A DNA stretch of 24,256 nt from an uncultured Candidatus Melainabacteria bacterium (GCA_937927525.1 CALBDR010000191.1:1-24256), one strand, 5' to 3'. Positions 1 through 7,594 are shown, numbered from the stretch's first letter. Made by a program: numbers and translations. The notes: generated by a model from the sequence alone, not told the origin.

Positions 1-55
1 TCTACTAAATAATTCCTTGGTTTTTACCTAATATTTCTTTGGGCTGAGTAATTAC

Positions 56-190
56 CTTGTTACAGCTGTTCAAGAGATTAAGAAAAACAAACCATCTTCA
101 TCTAAAGGAACTTACATGAAGAATGTTTTCCTAAGTGTAACTCAAGGTCCTGGTCTTGAAGTAGATCAAGATTCTCTTGTTACTGCCTAG
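56..190 (+). pseudogene. rplA: 3' remnant of ribosomal protein L1 gene
   Basis: The + strand reads through about 44 codons into TAG at 188-190. The product has the characteristic L1 C-terminus: an amphipathic helix, then KPSSSKGTY, then a strand of the form LSVTQGPGLEVD (family: KPxxxKGxYxKxxxLSSTMGPGxxxD). Upstream the match stops abruptly. All three + frames contain stops before position 45 (in this frame TAA at 29-31), so the rest of L1 is not present in phase. A working L1 is about 230 residues and binds 23S rRNA, so this piece cannot be functional. It is either a duplicated 3' fragment left by a rearrangement or an assembly junction. Its stop codon overlaps that of the convergent flagellin fragment in the tetranucleotide CTAG. 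Confidence 0.7.
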
Positions 191-627
191 AAACTAGCAC
201 TGTCAATCTCAGCTTCTTTAATTGTGATTCTACTTCTTAGCGTATCAGCTTCGTCTTGATCGTAGTTTTCAGTAGATTCTAAAGCTTGTAATTCAGCTTG
301 AAGTTCTGCTAATTCAGCATTTAAGACATTAGTCAATTCATTGTTAGTTAAATCTCTATTCACAAAGAACGCGTCAACAGTATCTCTAGTTACTGACTGA
401 CCACCTTCGTTCATAGTAAACGTGCTAGTTAAACTGACATCATTACCTCTAAGCTGAGTGTCTAACTTTGCGCCAATACTTAAAGCTGCAACATCATCTC
501 CAGCTTTATTTACCCGAGAACCCGTTGCTAACTTAAGAGTAGAATTCGTTATCTTCTGAGAACTATGGTTAATAGACCTAGTCGCAACTTTAGAAGATAA
601 ATTAGTATTTACGGAAAATAGTGACAT
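187..627 (-). CDS. Truncated flagellin (N-terminal D0/D1 region only)
   Basis: 146 residues. Residues 1-75 follow the flagellin N-terminus: SVNTNLSS, an L-x-K-L-A-T-G-S-R-V-N-K-A-G-D-D-x-A segment (about 32-48), LSIGAKLDTQLRG (about 50-62), then a short continuation. After about residue 80 the similarity fades into a Glu/Leu-rich coiled-coil-like tail that ends at 187. The C-terminal D0/D1 half needed for filament assembly is absent (complete flagellins are usually 250 residues or more). The start is supported by a G6 run six bases upstream (634-639) and by a sigma28-like promoter at 664-690. It is probably a cut flagellin paralogue. A free-standing short flagellin-like protein cannot be excluded, because the reading frame itself is intact. 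Confidence 0.75.
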   Translation of the reverse strand: MSLFSVNTNLSSKVATRSINHSSQKITNSTLKLATGSRVNKAGDDVAALSIGAKLDTQLRGNDVSLTSTFTMNEGGQSVTRDTVDAFFVNRDLTNNELTNVLNAELAELQAELQALESTENYDQDEADTLRSRITIKEAEIDSASF

Positions 628-663
628 AGTGTTCCCCCCACAGGATTATCCAGTTACATATAA

Positions 664-690
664 GTATCAGTAGTTTGAACTAAAACTTTA
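664..690 (-). promoter_or_regulatory. sigma28 (FliA)-type promoter of the flagellin fragment
   Basis: On the minus strand TAAAGTTT (690-683) is followed after 11 bases by ACTGATAC (671-664). The FliA consensus is TAAAGTTT-N11-GCCGATAA, so the -35 matches 8 of 8 and the -10 matches 5 of 8, including the GATA core, with exact spacing. It lies about 36 bases upstream of the flagellin start. Base matches are seen directly; use by FliA is inferred. Confidence 0.6.
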
Positions 691-754
691 ATGCTAAACA
701 ATTAGAATTTTTGTTTTTCTAGTTTTTAGATGAATTTTTCAGATAAGAAAATTA

Positions 755-1465
755 CTAAGCAGTCAAAGCATACTTAAGAGGCTGATTTAACCCATCTAAA
801 GGACCTATGTAATCCTTACGAAGTGGATATCCTTCCCACTCATCAGGGTTAAGAATTCTAGTTAAGTTAGGGTGACCTTCAAAAATAATACCGATCATAT
901 CGTAAGCTTCACGCTCTTGCCAATTAGCAGACGGATAAATCTCCGTTAGAGTAGGTAAAGTAGGATTATCTTTAGATACGGTAACTTTTAAAACCACAGC
1001 TTCTAAGTGCTTATTACTCTCAAGTCTAATAATATATTTATAACCCTCTTTATATTCAACAGCAGTACCGAAATTAAGTACATTAAATTTTCTTTGAGAT
1101 TTAAGATCTTTACAAATCTGAACTAAGTCAGCCACCTGCACTGCATACATTAAAGTGCCAGCAGCATCTTCACCCAATTCTTCTACGTTAAATTTAGCAG
1201 CATCGAAAAACTCTTTAGCTTCAGGTGTCTTCGGAGGCGGTGGTGGAACTTCTTCCACAAGCTCAGCATCATCTAATTCTTCAGTACTAGCAGTTTCTAC
1301 TGGCACAGCTTCAGCAGCCGGCTCTGGTGTACCTACACCAATTCCAAACTTCATAAGAGCAGCTTTTTCTGCTTCATCTGGATCCTTACCTACAGATATA
1401 GCCTCTTTTCTCGCGAAGAAAGCTGCAAGTTTATCATCACCTGGTTTTATTGGTAGATCTGCCAT
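755..1465 (-). CDS. nuoC: NADH-quinone oxidoreductase subunit C
   Basis: 236 residues. This is a hydrophilic peripheral-arm subunit of respiratory complex I. The C-terminal 30-kDa-subunit signature is clear: ERE at 184-186, YDMIGIIFEGHP at 188-199 and PLRKDY at 214-219. The NuoC domain starts near residue 87. It is preceded by an acidic, Ala/Pro-rich tail with a run of five prolines (74-78), which is longer than in typical NuoC and probably disordered. It lies 84 bp downstream of nuoB on the same strand and may have its own promoter: TATAAT at 1484-1479 and a weak TTGTAC 17 bp further upstream. nuoD, which often follows or is fused to nuoC, is not downstream; the next gene is the flagellin fragment. 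Confidence 0.93.
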   Translation of the reverse strand: MADLPIKPGDDKLAAFFARKEAISVGKDPDEAEKAALMKFGIGVGTPEPAAEAVPVETASTEELDDAELVEEVPPPPPKTPEAKEFFDAAKFNVEELGEDAAGTLMYAVQVADLVQICKDLKSQRKFNVLNFGTAVEYKEGYKYIIRLESNKHLEAVVLKVTVSKDNPTLPTLTEIYPSANWQEREAYDMIGIIFEGHPNLTRILNPDEWEGYPLRKDYIGPLDGLNQPLKYALTA

Positions 1466-1478
1466 ACTATCACTTTAA

Positions 1479-1507
1479 ATTATAAACTATAAAACATCAC
1501 TGTACAA
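1479..1507 (-). promoter_or_regulatory. Possible promoter in the nuoB-nuoC gap
   Basis: The minus strand has a perfect TATAAT (1484-1479), 17 bp after a weak TTGTAC (1507-1502), 13 bases before the nuoC start. The gap also holds a direct repeat AAGCCTT (1513-1519 and 1527-1533). Only the -10 is strong, so nuoC may be read from here or simply from upstream of nuoB. Confidence 0.35.
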
Positions 1508-1549
1508 CTCAAAAGCCTTGGATTTGAAGCCTTACAGTAACGTTTCGAG

Positions 1550-2170
1550 TTATTGAATTAACAAACCTGTCTTCTCATCTACATCATGAACTTGGGAATC
1601 ATGATACTTACTAATTTCTCTACGGGCAAGTAATTTTTCCTGACGGATTTTTCTTTGAAGAGTGAATAGACCGTGTAAAAGACCTTCTGGTCTAGGCGGA
1701 CACCCAGGTACATAAACGTCTACAGGAATAATTCGATCGACACCCTGTACTACAGAATAACTATCGTGAAACATTCCACCAGTAATGGTACAAGCACCCA
1801 TGGCAATAACGTATTTCGGCTCAGGGAGTTGTTGATAAAGTCTTACTAAGGCTGGAGCCATTTTTCTAGTAATAGTACCAGCTGTGATAATTAAATCAGC
1901 CTGTCTAGGCGTCGCTCTAAATACCTCTGAACCGAACCTAGAAATATCAAAACGAGACATACCTACTGACATCATTTCAATCGCACAACAAGAAGTACCA
2001 TAAGTTAAAGGCCAAACACTATTAGATCGAGCCCAATTATAAATACTATCAACGAAACCAGAAACAGTAGTTACTAAAAGGTTATCCTTTAATCCATCTG
2101 GAACTTCTATTTCCGTTTTTTTAGGTACAGGTACCTTCGACTCTGAAAATAATTCTTCAATATTAGCCAT
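1550..2170 (-). CDS. nuoB: NADH-quinone oxidoreductase subunit B
   Basis: 206 residues. NuoB carries cluster N2, the last [4Fe-4S] centre before quinone in complex I. All four ligands are visible: the Cys pair C61-C62 (YGTSCCAIE), C127 (MGACTITGG) and C157 (VPGCPPRPE). The core SPRQ-like ATPRQADLIITAGTIT and the PEPKYVIAMGAC block are typical and close to cyanobacterial NdhK in wording. The start has no Shine-Dalgarno sequence. A TATACT box (2182-2177) lies only 6 bases upstream, which suggests a leaderless message. nuoA, normally directly upstream, is missing; the next upstream gene is divergent. Confidence 0.96.
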   Translation of the reverse strand: MANIEELFSESKVPVPKKTEIEVPDGLKDNLLVTTVSGFVDSIYNWARSNSVWPLTYGTSCCAIEMMSVGMSRFDISRFGSEVFRATPRQADLIITAGTITRKMAPALVRLYQQLPEPKYVIAMGACTITGGMFHDSYSVVQGVDRIIPVDVYVPGCPPRPEGLLHGLFTLQRKIRQEKLLARREISKYHDSQVHDVDEKTGLLIQ

Positions 2171-2275
2171 ATAGTAAGTATACCAAGGCTTGTTAAAACT
2201 AAACTAAGCTTACGGAAAAAGGTTATTAAATTTAGGAATTTGCGAATTAAGCATTACTAATATGTATTGTTTTAC

Positions 2276-2281
2276 TATAAT
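2276..2281 (+). promoter_or_regulatory. -10 box of a leaderless promoter (doxX-like gene)
   Basis: Perfect TATAAT, nine bases before the ATG at 2291. A start of transcription 6-9 bases after the box would fall on or next to the start codon. There is no convincing -35 and no Shine-Dalgarno sequence. Confidence 0.45.
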
Positions 2282-2290
2282 AAAGTTTAT

Positions 2291-2704
2291 ATGGTTAATC
2301 CTAAAAGTCTTCCGAGATTATATGCCTATTTGCTAATCATGCGTTGGATTATCGGTCTAATTTTCATTCTTAATGCTATGCCGAAATTTTCCGATCCTTC
2401 TTTCGGAAGCCAGGCTGATCTTTTCTTTGCATCTTTAAGAGATGACGTTATTTTCCAACCTTATAAAATTCTTTTCAATGACATGATTCTCCCAAATGCA
2501 TTTCTTATCGCAAAAATAGTTAAGTATGCTGAAATGGCTATAGGAATAATGTTCATTATTAATTTTCCGATTCAACTAGCAGTCTTTACTGCACTATTCT
2601 TACACATTAACTACCTCTGCATCGCAAGTCTACCTACATTTATGTTCTTGAATATTATGATGATATCTGCTGAGTTTGTAATCTATGGTTCTAAGGAAAA
2701 ATAA
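2291..2704 (+). CDS. DoxX-like small integral membrane protein
   Basis: 137 residues from the ATG at 2291. The same frame is open back to a TTG at 2267, but that codon lies upstream of the TATAAT box, so the later ATG is preferred. Four hydrophobic segments are visible: about residues 13-30 (with the DoxX-like R-x-x-x-G-x-x-F-x-x-x-A-x-x-K-F pattern), about 70-90, 92-110 and 113-130. In this superfamily (DoxX/DoxD, MauE) the four helices sit in the cytoplasmic membrane and some members take part in quinone-linked redox or thiol chemistry. No catalytic cysteine pair is evident here, so no reaction is assigned. The next gene follows 13 bp downstream and is probably co-transcribed. Confidence 0.6.
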   Translation: MVNPKSLPRLYAYLLIMRWIIGLIFILNAMPKFSDPSFGSQADLFFASLRDDVIFQPYKILFNDMILPNAFLIAKIVKYAEMAIGIMFIINFPIQLAVFTALFLHINYLCIASLPTFMFLNIMMISAEFVIYGSKEK

Positions 2705-2717
2705 CTAACACCACTTA

Positions 2718-4466
2718 ATGAAAAGGTTAATATTATTTTTCACTATTTCATTATTTTTAAACTCTTGTACAAAGAGTTTTAATGAAACTAAAAGTAAAGA
2801 TTCTAAGTTCGGTGGCACACTAAAACTTACTCAGCGAGGGCAAGACGCTAAAACTTTAAACCCATGGATTGCTACAGATGCAGGTAGTAGCCAATATGGT
2901 TCGATGATGTTTCTAGGACTTATAAAATTTAATCCAGATAGCGATCAACCTGAACCTCTGTTAGCTCAGGATTTCAAAATTAGTAAAGATCAAAAAACTA
3001 TTACGGTAACCTTAAGAGACAATATTTTCTGGAGTGATGGTGAAAAAATCACAATTGAAGATGTCCTTTTTACCTGGAATAAACTCTTAAGAGATCAAAT
3101 CGCTATTAGTATGACTCGGGACATAATTTTAGTAGATGGAGAGTTCCCAGAAGTAAAAAAACTTAATGAAAGAACCATTCAATTCAAAACTAAAACTATT
3201 TTTGCACCATTTTTAAGAAACCTGGGTGTAGAAATCGCTCCCAAGCACCATGTTCTAGAGCATTTAAAAAAAGCTAATGCTAAAACTCTTAAAGAGAAGC
3301 AATTAGCTTTTAATAACTATTTAAATATTCATAGTAAAGCTGAAGATATAGTCTGCTCTGCTGCTTTTAAATTCTCTAAAATCCAGTCTGGGGAAAGAAT
3401 CGAATTTGTACGCAATCCTAGATATTTTGAAACTGACTATGAAACAGGTAAAAATTACCCCTACATAGATAGAATCATCTATTCCTATGTCCAAGATGAT
3501 AGTGCTGATATTTTCAAATTCCTATCTGGAGAGTCAATGATCCTAGGAGTCAGTCCTAATAATGCTGCTTTCATAAAGTCTATAGAAAAAAAATATAACT
3601 TTAAACTAATAGACCTAGGACCTAGTCAGACAAGTAATTTCATCTGGTTTAATATGAGTAAAAACATTCCAGAACCTAAATACAGCTGGTTTAATAATAG
3701 GGAATTTCGTGAAGCCGTTTCGCTTACTATAGATAGAGAAAATATTATTAATAACGTTTTCCAAGGCTTAGGTTCTCCTTTAAACACCAGTTTCCCTAAT
3801 ATTTCACCGTTTTACAACCCTAAAGTTAAAGTAAACCCTTTAGCAGACACAAAAAAAGCTTTAGAGATTTTAAGTAAAGCTGGCTTCACCCTAAAATTCA
3901 ATCACGAAACGCAAGAAAAAGAGTTGTATGACTCTAAATCTAATCGAGTCGAGTTCGATTTATTCACTAATTCTGGGAACCGCGAGCGTGAACTTATGGG
4001 TGTAATAATCTCTGAAAACCTAAAAGAAATAGGTATTAAAGCTAATTTCAAGTTACTTGAGTTTAATAATTTCGTCGGCAAGATTATGAGTGCTAAAGAC
4101 TATGATGCTGGAATTTTAGGCTTTACCGGTGGCTCAAGTAATGAGCCAAATAGTAGTGCTAATGTATGGACTAGTAGCGGTCGCTTACATGCTTTCGACC
4201 CTAAGGCTACACAAGAAAATCCTTTAACTCGTAGCTGGGAAAAAGAGATTGATTCTATATTTTCACAAGGAGTAAAAACTATGGACTTTAATGAAAGAAA
4301 AGCAATCTATGGGAAATTCCAAGAAATAGTTTTTAAAGAAAAGCCTTTTATTTACCTAGCTACACCTAGGATTTTTACTGCTGTGAGTAAAGATTTAGGT
4401 GGTATCCGTAAAACTAAATATGCTGGAATAATTCCAGATTTAGCGAAGGTTTATCTTAAAAACTAA
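2718..4466 (+). CDS. Peptide/oligopeptide-type ABC transporter substrate-binding lipoprotein
   Basis: 582 residues, normal length for family 5 solute-binding proteins (OppA/DppA/NikA). The N-terminus is a lipoprotein signal: MKR, a hydrophobic stretch, and lipobox LNSC with acylated Cys at residue 17. The mature part opens with GGTLKLTQRG and KTLNPWIATD, and then has the family signature around residues 85-130 (PEPLLAQDFKIS, TVTLRDNIFWSDG, DVLFTWNKLL). Later blocks (FREAVSLTIDRENIINNVFQG; PNSSANVWTSSG) also fit. It should capture peptides or similar ligands outside the cytoplasmic membrane. No permease or ATPase genes are adjacent, so the partner transporter is encoded elsewhere or it acts as an orphan receptor. 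Confidence 0.9.
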   Translation: MKRLILFFTISLFLNSCTKSFNETKSKDSKFGGTLKLTQRGQDAKTLNPWIATDAGSSQYGSMMFLGLIKFNPDSDQPEPLLAQDFKISKDQKTITVTLRDNIFWSDGEKITIEDVLFTWNKLLRDQIAISMTRDIILVDGEFPEVKKLNERTIQFKTKTIFAPFLRNLGVEIAPKHHVLEHLKKANAKTLKEKQLAFNNYLNIHSKAEDIVCSAAFKFSKIQSGERIEFVRNPRYFETDYETGKNYPYIDRIIYSYVQDDSADIFKFLSGESMILGVSPNNAAFIKSIEKKYNFKLIDLGPSQTSNFIWFNMSKNIPEPKYSWFNNREFREAVSLTIDRENIINNVFQGLGSPLNTSFPNISPFYNPKVKVNPLADTKKALEILSKAGFTLKFNHETQEKELYDSKSNRVEFDLFTNSGNRERELMGVIISENLKEIGIKANFKLLEFNNFVGKIMSAKDYDAGILGFTGGSSNEPNSSANVWTSSGRLHAFDPKATQENPLTRSWEKEIDSIFSQGVKTMDFNERKAIYGKFQEIVFKEKPFIYLATPRIFTAVSKDLGGIRKTKYAGIIPDLAKVYLKN

Positions 4467-4544
4467 TCCAAGACAGATTCTTTAGTTTAATTGTTCTAAA
4501 ATCTCTTTAAATTAATACTAATTCCATTCCTAGTTTCACAATAC

Positions 4545-4574
4545 TTGAATTTGTATATACGATAATGCTAAAAT
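4545..4574 (+). promoter_or_regulatory. sigma70-type promoter of the 4642 gene
   Basis: TTGAAT (4545-4550) and TAAAAT (4569-4574) are separated by 18 bp and lie 67 bases before the ATG at 4642. Both boxes match the housekeeping consensus well. This is the only good promoter between the oligopeptide-binding gene and the next one. Confidence 0.5.
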
Positions 4575-4641
4575 TATAAAAGAAATCTAAAAGTATTTCA
4601 AGTCGACATAACAAAATAAGAAATCTAGATAGAAATCATCG

Positions 4642-5514
4642 ATGCAAATCCCAGGTTTAGATCTTGCTAAAAGGCAAGTTAAAAATATTGTAACCAATGA
4701 GGTATTCCCACCTGGTGTCCAAACTGCAGTGGAAACTGTCCAAGACTGGCAAATGAATGCAGCGGATAAACAAAAAGAAAAAGCAAGGGACGCAGGAAAA
4801 AGTCTAAACCCGAACGAAATTAGAAATGCAAAAAATAATATCAAAGAGGTTTTAAAACCATTTTCTTGGTGGAACCCATTAGCTTATATTTTAAGACCAA
4901 AAAAACTATGGTATTTACTTTTAGATTTCGCTCCAGGTGGTAACAACACTAATAAAATCCTTACTGATAACTTAGAAACTATCCGTGAACCTAATCAAAG
5001 TAAAGGCTTCCAGAGTGATGCAATGGATATATTTAGAACTCACCTAGAGCTAATAGATTTAACAACAAAAAGAATGGGTGGCAAAGCTGGACTATTCAAT
5101 ATTTTCCCTTTCACTTTATTCAGTAAACAAAATGCCGAACAGGAAAGAACTAAAGCAGAAAAAACTAAATACTTAAATGAAGTAATCTCCAGCTTAGATA
5201 GCCATTTAAGCTACATCCAAGACAACATGGTTGCAAACACTATCCAAAAAACTACTGGCAGTAGAGACTCTATGGGCAATTATCAAGCCCGCTTACTACC
5301 AAGGGATATTAATGACTTAGAAAAATTTGCGGCAAACATTTCGGAAAATGGTAAATATTCACGTCTAAGACATTTACCTGCAATGGAAACTATTAAGCAA
5401 AAAGTCGATAAAATGGTAGCCGAATTAAAAAACCAACCTGCAAATAATATTGTAAATGGACCTAATAACAAGTCAAACAGAGCAAAAGGTAGAGACTTAG
5501 CAGCTGCTAGATAA
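4642..5514 (+). CDS. Hypothetical protein, Lys/Asn-rich
   Basis: 290 residues; I recognise no family. There is no signal peptide. The N-terminal 70 residues are charged and helical in character. They are followed by an aromatic, hydrophobic patch (about 73-98: FSWWNPLAYIL, KKLWYLLLDFAPGG) too short and broken for a clear transmembrane pair, and then a second aromatic patch (about 148-160, GLFNIFPFTLF). These could be membrane-peripheral amphipathic helices. The rest is hydrophilic. No cysteine is present. The gene runs towards rnpA and overlaps its 3' end by 18 bp. A promoter at 4545-4574 suggests independent expression. The frame is long with ordinary local codon use, so it is probably a real gene. 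Confidence 0.65.
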   Translation: MQIPGLDLAKRQVKNIVTNEVFPPGVQTAVETVQDWQMNAADKQKEKARDAGKSLNPNEIRNAKNNIKEVLKPFSWWNPLAYILRPKKLWYLLLDFAPGGNNTNKILTDNLETIREPNQSKGFQSDAMDIFRTHLELIDLTTKRMGGKAGLFNIFPFTLFSKQNAEQERTKAEKTKYLNEVISSLDSHLSYIQDNMVANTIQKTTGSRDSMGNYQARLLPRDINDLEKFAANISENGKYSRLRHLPAMETIKQKVDKMVAELKNQPANNIVNGPNNKSNRAKGRDLAAAR

Positions 5515-5886
5515 AATTAATTTTTCAAAAAGTTTATTTAACTCATCAAAATACTCATTAAAAACAGAAATCTTTTTATCTGGCTCCACTTTAGCCTTAA
5601 TAGTAACCACTAGTAACCCAATCTCTTTTAAAGCTTCTATATTTTCTGGCTTTAAACGAAATAACCTATAAACTTCGCGCATAGCGCGTTTATATTTATT
5701 CCTTATATTTGCTCTTTTAGCAAACTTCTTAGAAACAACAAAACCAGTAAGAGGTAAAGAATCTTTACAATCTTTTCTGGTTTTAGTAAATGTTAAAAAA
5801 AAATTTTCAGATGAAATTCGCTTACCTTTTTCGTAAGCTTGAAGAAATAAACCGTTATATTTTATTCTTTCAGTTCTCGATAGCAC
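5497..5886 (-). CDS. rnpA: Ribonuclease P protein component
   Basis: 129 residues. This is the protein cofactor of RNase P, which removes 5' leaders from tRNA precursors. The RNR-type motif is present as RNKYKRAMREVYRL (about 62-75), preceded by TGFVVSKKFAKRANIRN; an aromatic-rich N-terminus (YNGLFLQAY) is also typical. The start codon is GTG, directly adjacent to the rpmH stop codon (TAA then GTG with no gap), so translation is very likely coupled. The last 18 bp overlap the convergent gene. The usual downstream partners yidD/yidC are absent. Confidence 0.92.
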   Translation of the reverse strand: MLSRTERIKYNGLFLQAYEKGKRISSENFFLTFTKTRKDCKDSLPLTGFVVSKKFAKRANIRNKYKRAMREVYRLFRLKPENIEALKEIGLLVVTIKAKVEPDKKISVFNEYFDELNKLFEKLILSSSC

Positions 5887-6021
5887 TTATAAAGAAATAG
5901 CTTTACGGCCTCTAGTTCTTCTTCTTTTTAGAACACGACGACCTGTAGGAGACGCCATTCTAGCTCTGAACCCGCTGGTTTTCTTTCTTTTTCTAGTAGT
6001 GCCACCTAATGTTTGTTTCAT
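5887..6021 (-). CDS. rpmH: 50S ribosomal protein L34
   Basis: 44 residues. The product begins MKQTLGGTTRKRKKTSGFR, continues with RMASPTGRRVLKRRRTRGR and ends in KAISL. This is L34: the usual KRTxQPSxxKRxRxHGFRxRM-xTxxGRxVLxxRRxKGRxxL pattern with the common His of HGFR replaced by Ser. It belongs to the large ribosomal subunit. It is followed without a gap by rnpA, the conserved rpmH-rnpA pair. A good promoter lies at 6062-6033 on the same strand. Confidence 0.95.
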   Translation of the reverse strand: MKQTLGGTTRKRKKTSGFRARMASPTGRRVLKRRRTRGRKAISL

Positions 6022-6032
6022 AGCGAAGAGTA

Positions 6033-6062
6033 ATTATAACTTATTTTGAATAAATCTGTCTA
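6033..6062 (-). promoter_or_regulatory. rpmH-rnpA promoter
   Basis: On the minus strand TAGACA (6062-6057) is followed after 18 bp by a perfect TATAAT (6038-6033), 11 bases before the rpmH start codon. The -35 differs from the consensus at one base. It shares two bases with the -10 box of the divergent trkH promoter (6061-6066), so the two RNA polymerases would compete for the same 53 bp. Confidence 0.65.
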
Positions 6063-6066
6063 TAAT
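6061..6066 (+). promoter_or_regulatory. -10 box of trkH-type gene (leaderless)
   Basis: Perfect TATAAT, eight bases before the GTG start codon at 6075. There is no room for a Shine-Dalgarno sequence and no strong -35. It overlaps the -35 of the divergent rpmH promoter. Confidence 0.45.
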
Positions 6067-6074
6067 TTTATTAA

Positions 6075-7442
6075 GTGCCAATTAAAAAAGCTAATTTTAA
6101 AAAACTTAGCCCTGCCCAATTCACAATGCTAAGCTTCATCGGACTTAGTTTTATTGGAGCATTGATACTAATGCTTCCTATCTCAAACACCAACCATCAT
6201 TGGCGAGACTTTGTGAGTGCATTTTTCATGTCAGTAAGCTCTGTTTGTGTTACCGGCCTTGCGGTAGTTGATATCGGTAAAGAATTTTCTCTCTTCGGAC
6301 AATTTGTAACTCTAATTCTTATGCAAGTCGGTGGACTTAGTTATATGACTATGACTACTATCTTTCTCTATATGCTGGGGAAAAAAATTTCTTACAGTGA
6401 CAGTAAAATTTTTGATCTTTCAAATAACAGTGATGGGAAAATAGATTTCACAGGCTTTGTTATAAAAATAGGATTATTCACTCTAATTATTGAGACTTTC
6501 GGTTTCATTATGATGCTTTACACCTCTGTCGAGCACAATGGTTTAGGTAAAGGTATTTTCGCAGCAATTTTCCACTCTGTCTCTGCTTTCTGCAACGCAG
6601 GTCTGAGTCTGTATACTGATAGTCTTTGTTCTTTCAGAGATAACTACTTTTACTTAGCGATGTTCTCCTTATTACCGATAATAGGTGGTTTAGGGTACAC
6701 AGTGCTAAATGAATTATGGATAAAGTTTATTAGTAAAAAATATAAAAATCGACACGCTCTATCACTGCATACCAGAGTATCTATTAAAGTTACATTTACT
6801 CTACTTCTAGTAGGGATAATTACCCAAAGTTTATTAATTTACTTCTTAGGAGATCTCTTCACTGAGTTCCGTTCTCACTTTGATAATATTTCTTTAGCAT
6901 CATTTCAGTCGATTGCCTCACGTTCATCTGGCTTCAACTCTATACCTTTAAACGATCTAGGAGACGCAAGTCTCATATTCTTAATAGCCTGGATGTTCAT
7001 TGGTGCCTGCCCTGGAGGAACCGGCGGTGGTATTAAAGTTACTACCCTTGCAGTCGTTGCAGTGATGATGTGGAGCGCCTTAAGAGAAACTGGTGACACT
7101 AAGCTTTTCAACCGTGCAGTCCCAGACATCGTAAAACAGAGATCAGTAGTGGTATTCATCTCGACAGTTCTAGGCATAATGTTTGCCACATTTCTTATCA
7201 GTGTCCTAGAAATCGGGAAATCTCAAAGATTCATAGAGCAGTTATTTGAAGTAACTTCAGCATTTACTACAGTGGGATTATCTACAGGGATCACAGGTGA
7301 TTTATCGAATTCATCCCTAATCATTCTATGTATCTGCATGATCATCGGCAGGCCTGGTCCACTACTATTCTTAATGGCATTGATCCCAGAAGACTCTTGT
7401 AAGAGAATTCGTTACAGTGAAGAAGCTATCCTAATTGGGTGA
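6075..7442 (+). CDS. TrkH/KtrB-family K+ transporter subunit
   Basis: 455 residues, close to KtrB size. This is an integral membrane K+ (or Na+-coupled K+) translocating subunit. The four pore-loop filters are visible with their glycines: SVCVTGL (G61), SAFCNAGL (G176), SRSSGFN (G286) and SAFTTVGL (G401). Three GG-rich turns (VGGLSY, IGGLGY, CPGGTGGGIK) match the family. The protein ends RYSEEAILIG, as KtrB proteins commonly do. All four filter glycines favour a K+-selective Ktr/Trk type. The start is GTG with no Shine-Dalgarno sequence. The cytosolic regulatory NAD/ATP-binding subunit (TrkA/KtrA), often adjacent, is not found here. Confidence 0.92.
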   Translation: MPIKKANFKKLSPAQFTMLSFIGLSFIGALILMLPISNTNHHWRDFVSAFFMSVSSVCVTGLAVVDIGKEFSLFGQFVTLILMQVGGLSYMTMTTIFLYMLGKKISYSDSKIFDLSNNSDGKIDFTGFVIKIGLFTLIIETFGFIMMLYTSVEHNGLGKGIFAAIFHSVSAFCNAGLSLYTDSLCSFRDNYFYLAMFSLLPIIGGLGYTVLNELWIKFISKKYKNRHALSLHTRVSIKVTFTLLLVGIITQSLLIYFLGDLFTEFRSHFDNISLASFQSIASRSSGFNSIPLNDLGDASLIFLIAWMFIGACPGGTGGGIKVTTLAVVAVMMWSALRETGDTKLFNRAVPDIVKQRSVVVFISTVLGIMFATFLISVLEIGKSQRFIEQLFEVTSAFTTVGLSTGITGDLSNSSLIILCICMIIGRPGPLLFLMALIPEDSCKRIRYSEEAILIG

Positions 7443-7575
7443 CTTTACACCTCCGATAAACATTAATCTTATTTTAGGATTTCAATTTCAAGCTGAAAGT
7501 AAGCTAGTGAAGAAATTATCTTTATTTGCAAGTGATATGATCCCAGCAGTATATTTACCTAAAAAAGGCAGTTAA
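7435..7575 (+). other. Short open frame after trkH, possible gene remnant
   Basis: A frame of 46 codons opens after a stop at 7432-7434, overlaps the last codons of the K+ transporter gene in another phase and ends at TAA 7573-7575. Its conceptual product has a plausible protein composition (for example FQFQAESKLVKKLSLFASD followed by MIPAVYLPKKGS). There is no ATG near its beginning and no ribosome binding site. It could be the tail of a lost gene or chance. I do not recognise it. Confidence 0.2.
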
Positions 7576-7580
7576 TCCTA

Positions 7581-7586
7581 TATAAT
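7581..7586 (+). promoter_or_regulatory. -10 box of SGNH-like/kdsB operon (leaderless)
   Basis: Perfect TATAAT, eight bases before the ATG at 7595. No Shine-Dalgarno sequence fits between them. It would drive the SGNH-like gene and the overlapping kdsB. Confidence 0.45.
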
Positions 7587-7594
7587 TAGTAAGA

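Noticed and set aside
1155..1478. + strand ORF, Ser/Ala-rich, opposite nuoC
   Set aside because: Shadow of the nuoC N-terminal tail; low-complexity composition and no ribosome binding site.
4459..4490. Terminator after the oligopeptide-binding gene (AAACTAA/TTAGTTT)
   Set aside because: AT-only 7-bp stem with a 15-base loop and no T-tract; too weak to call.
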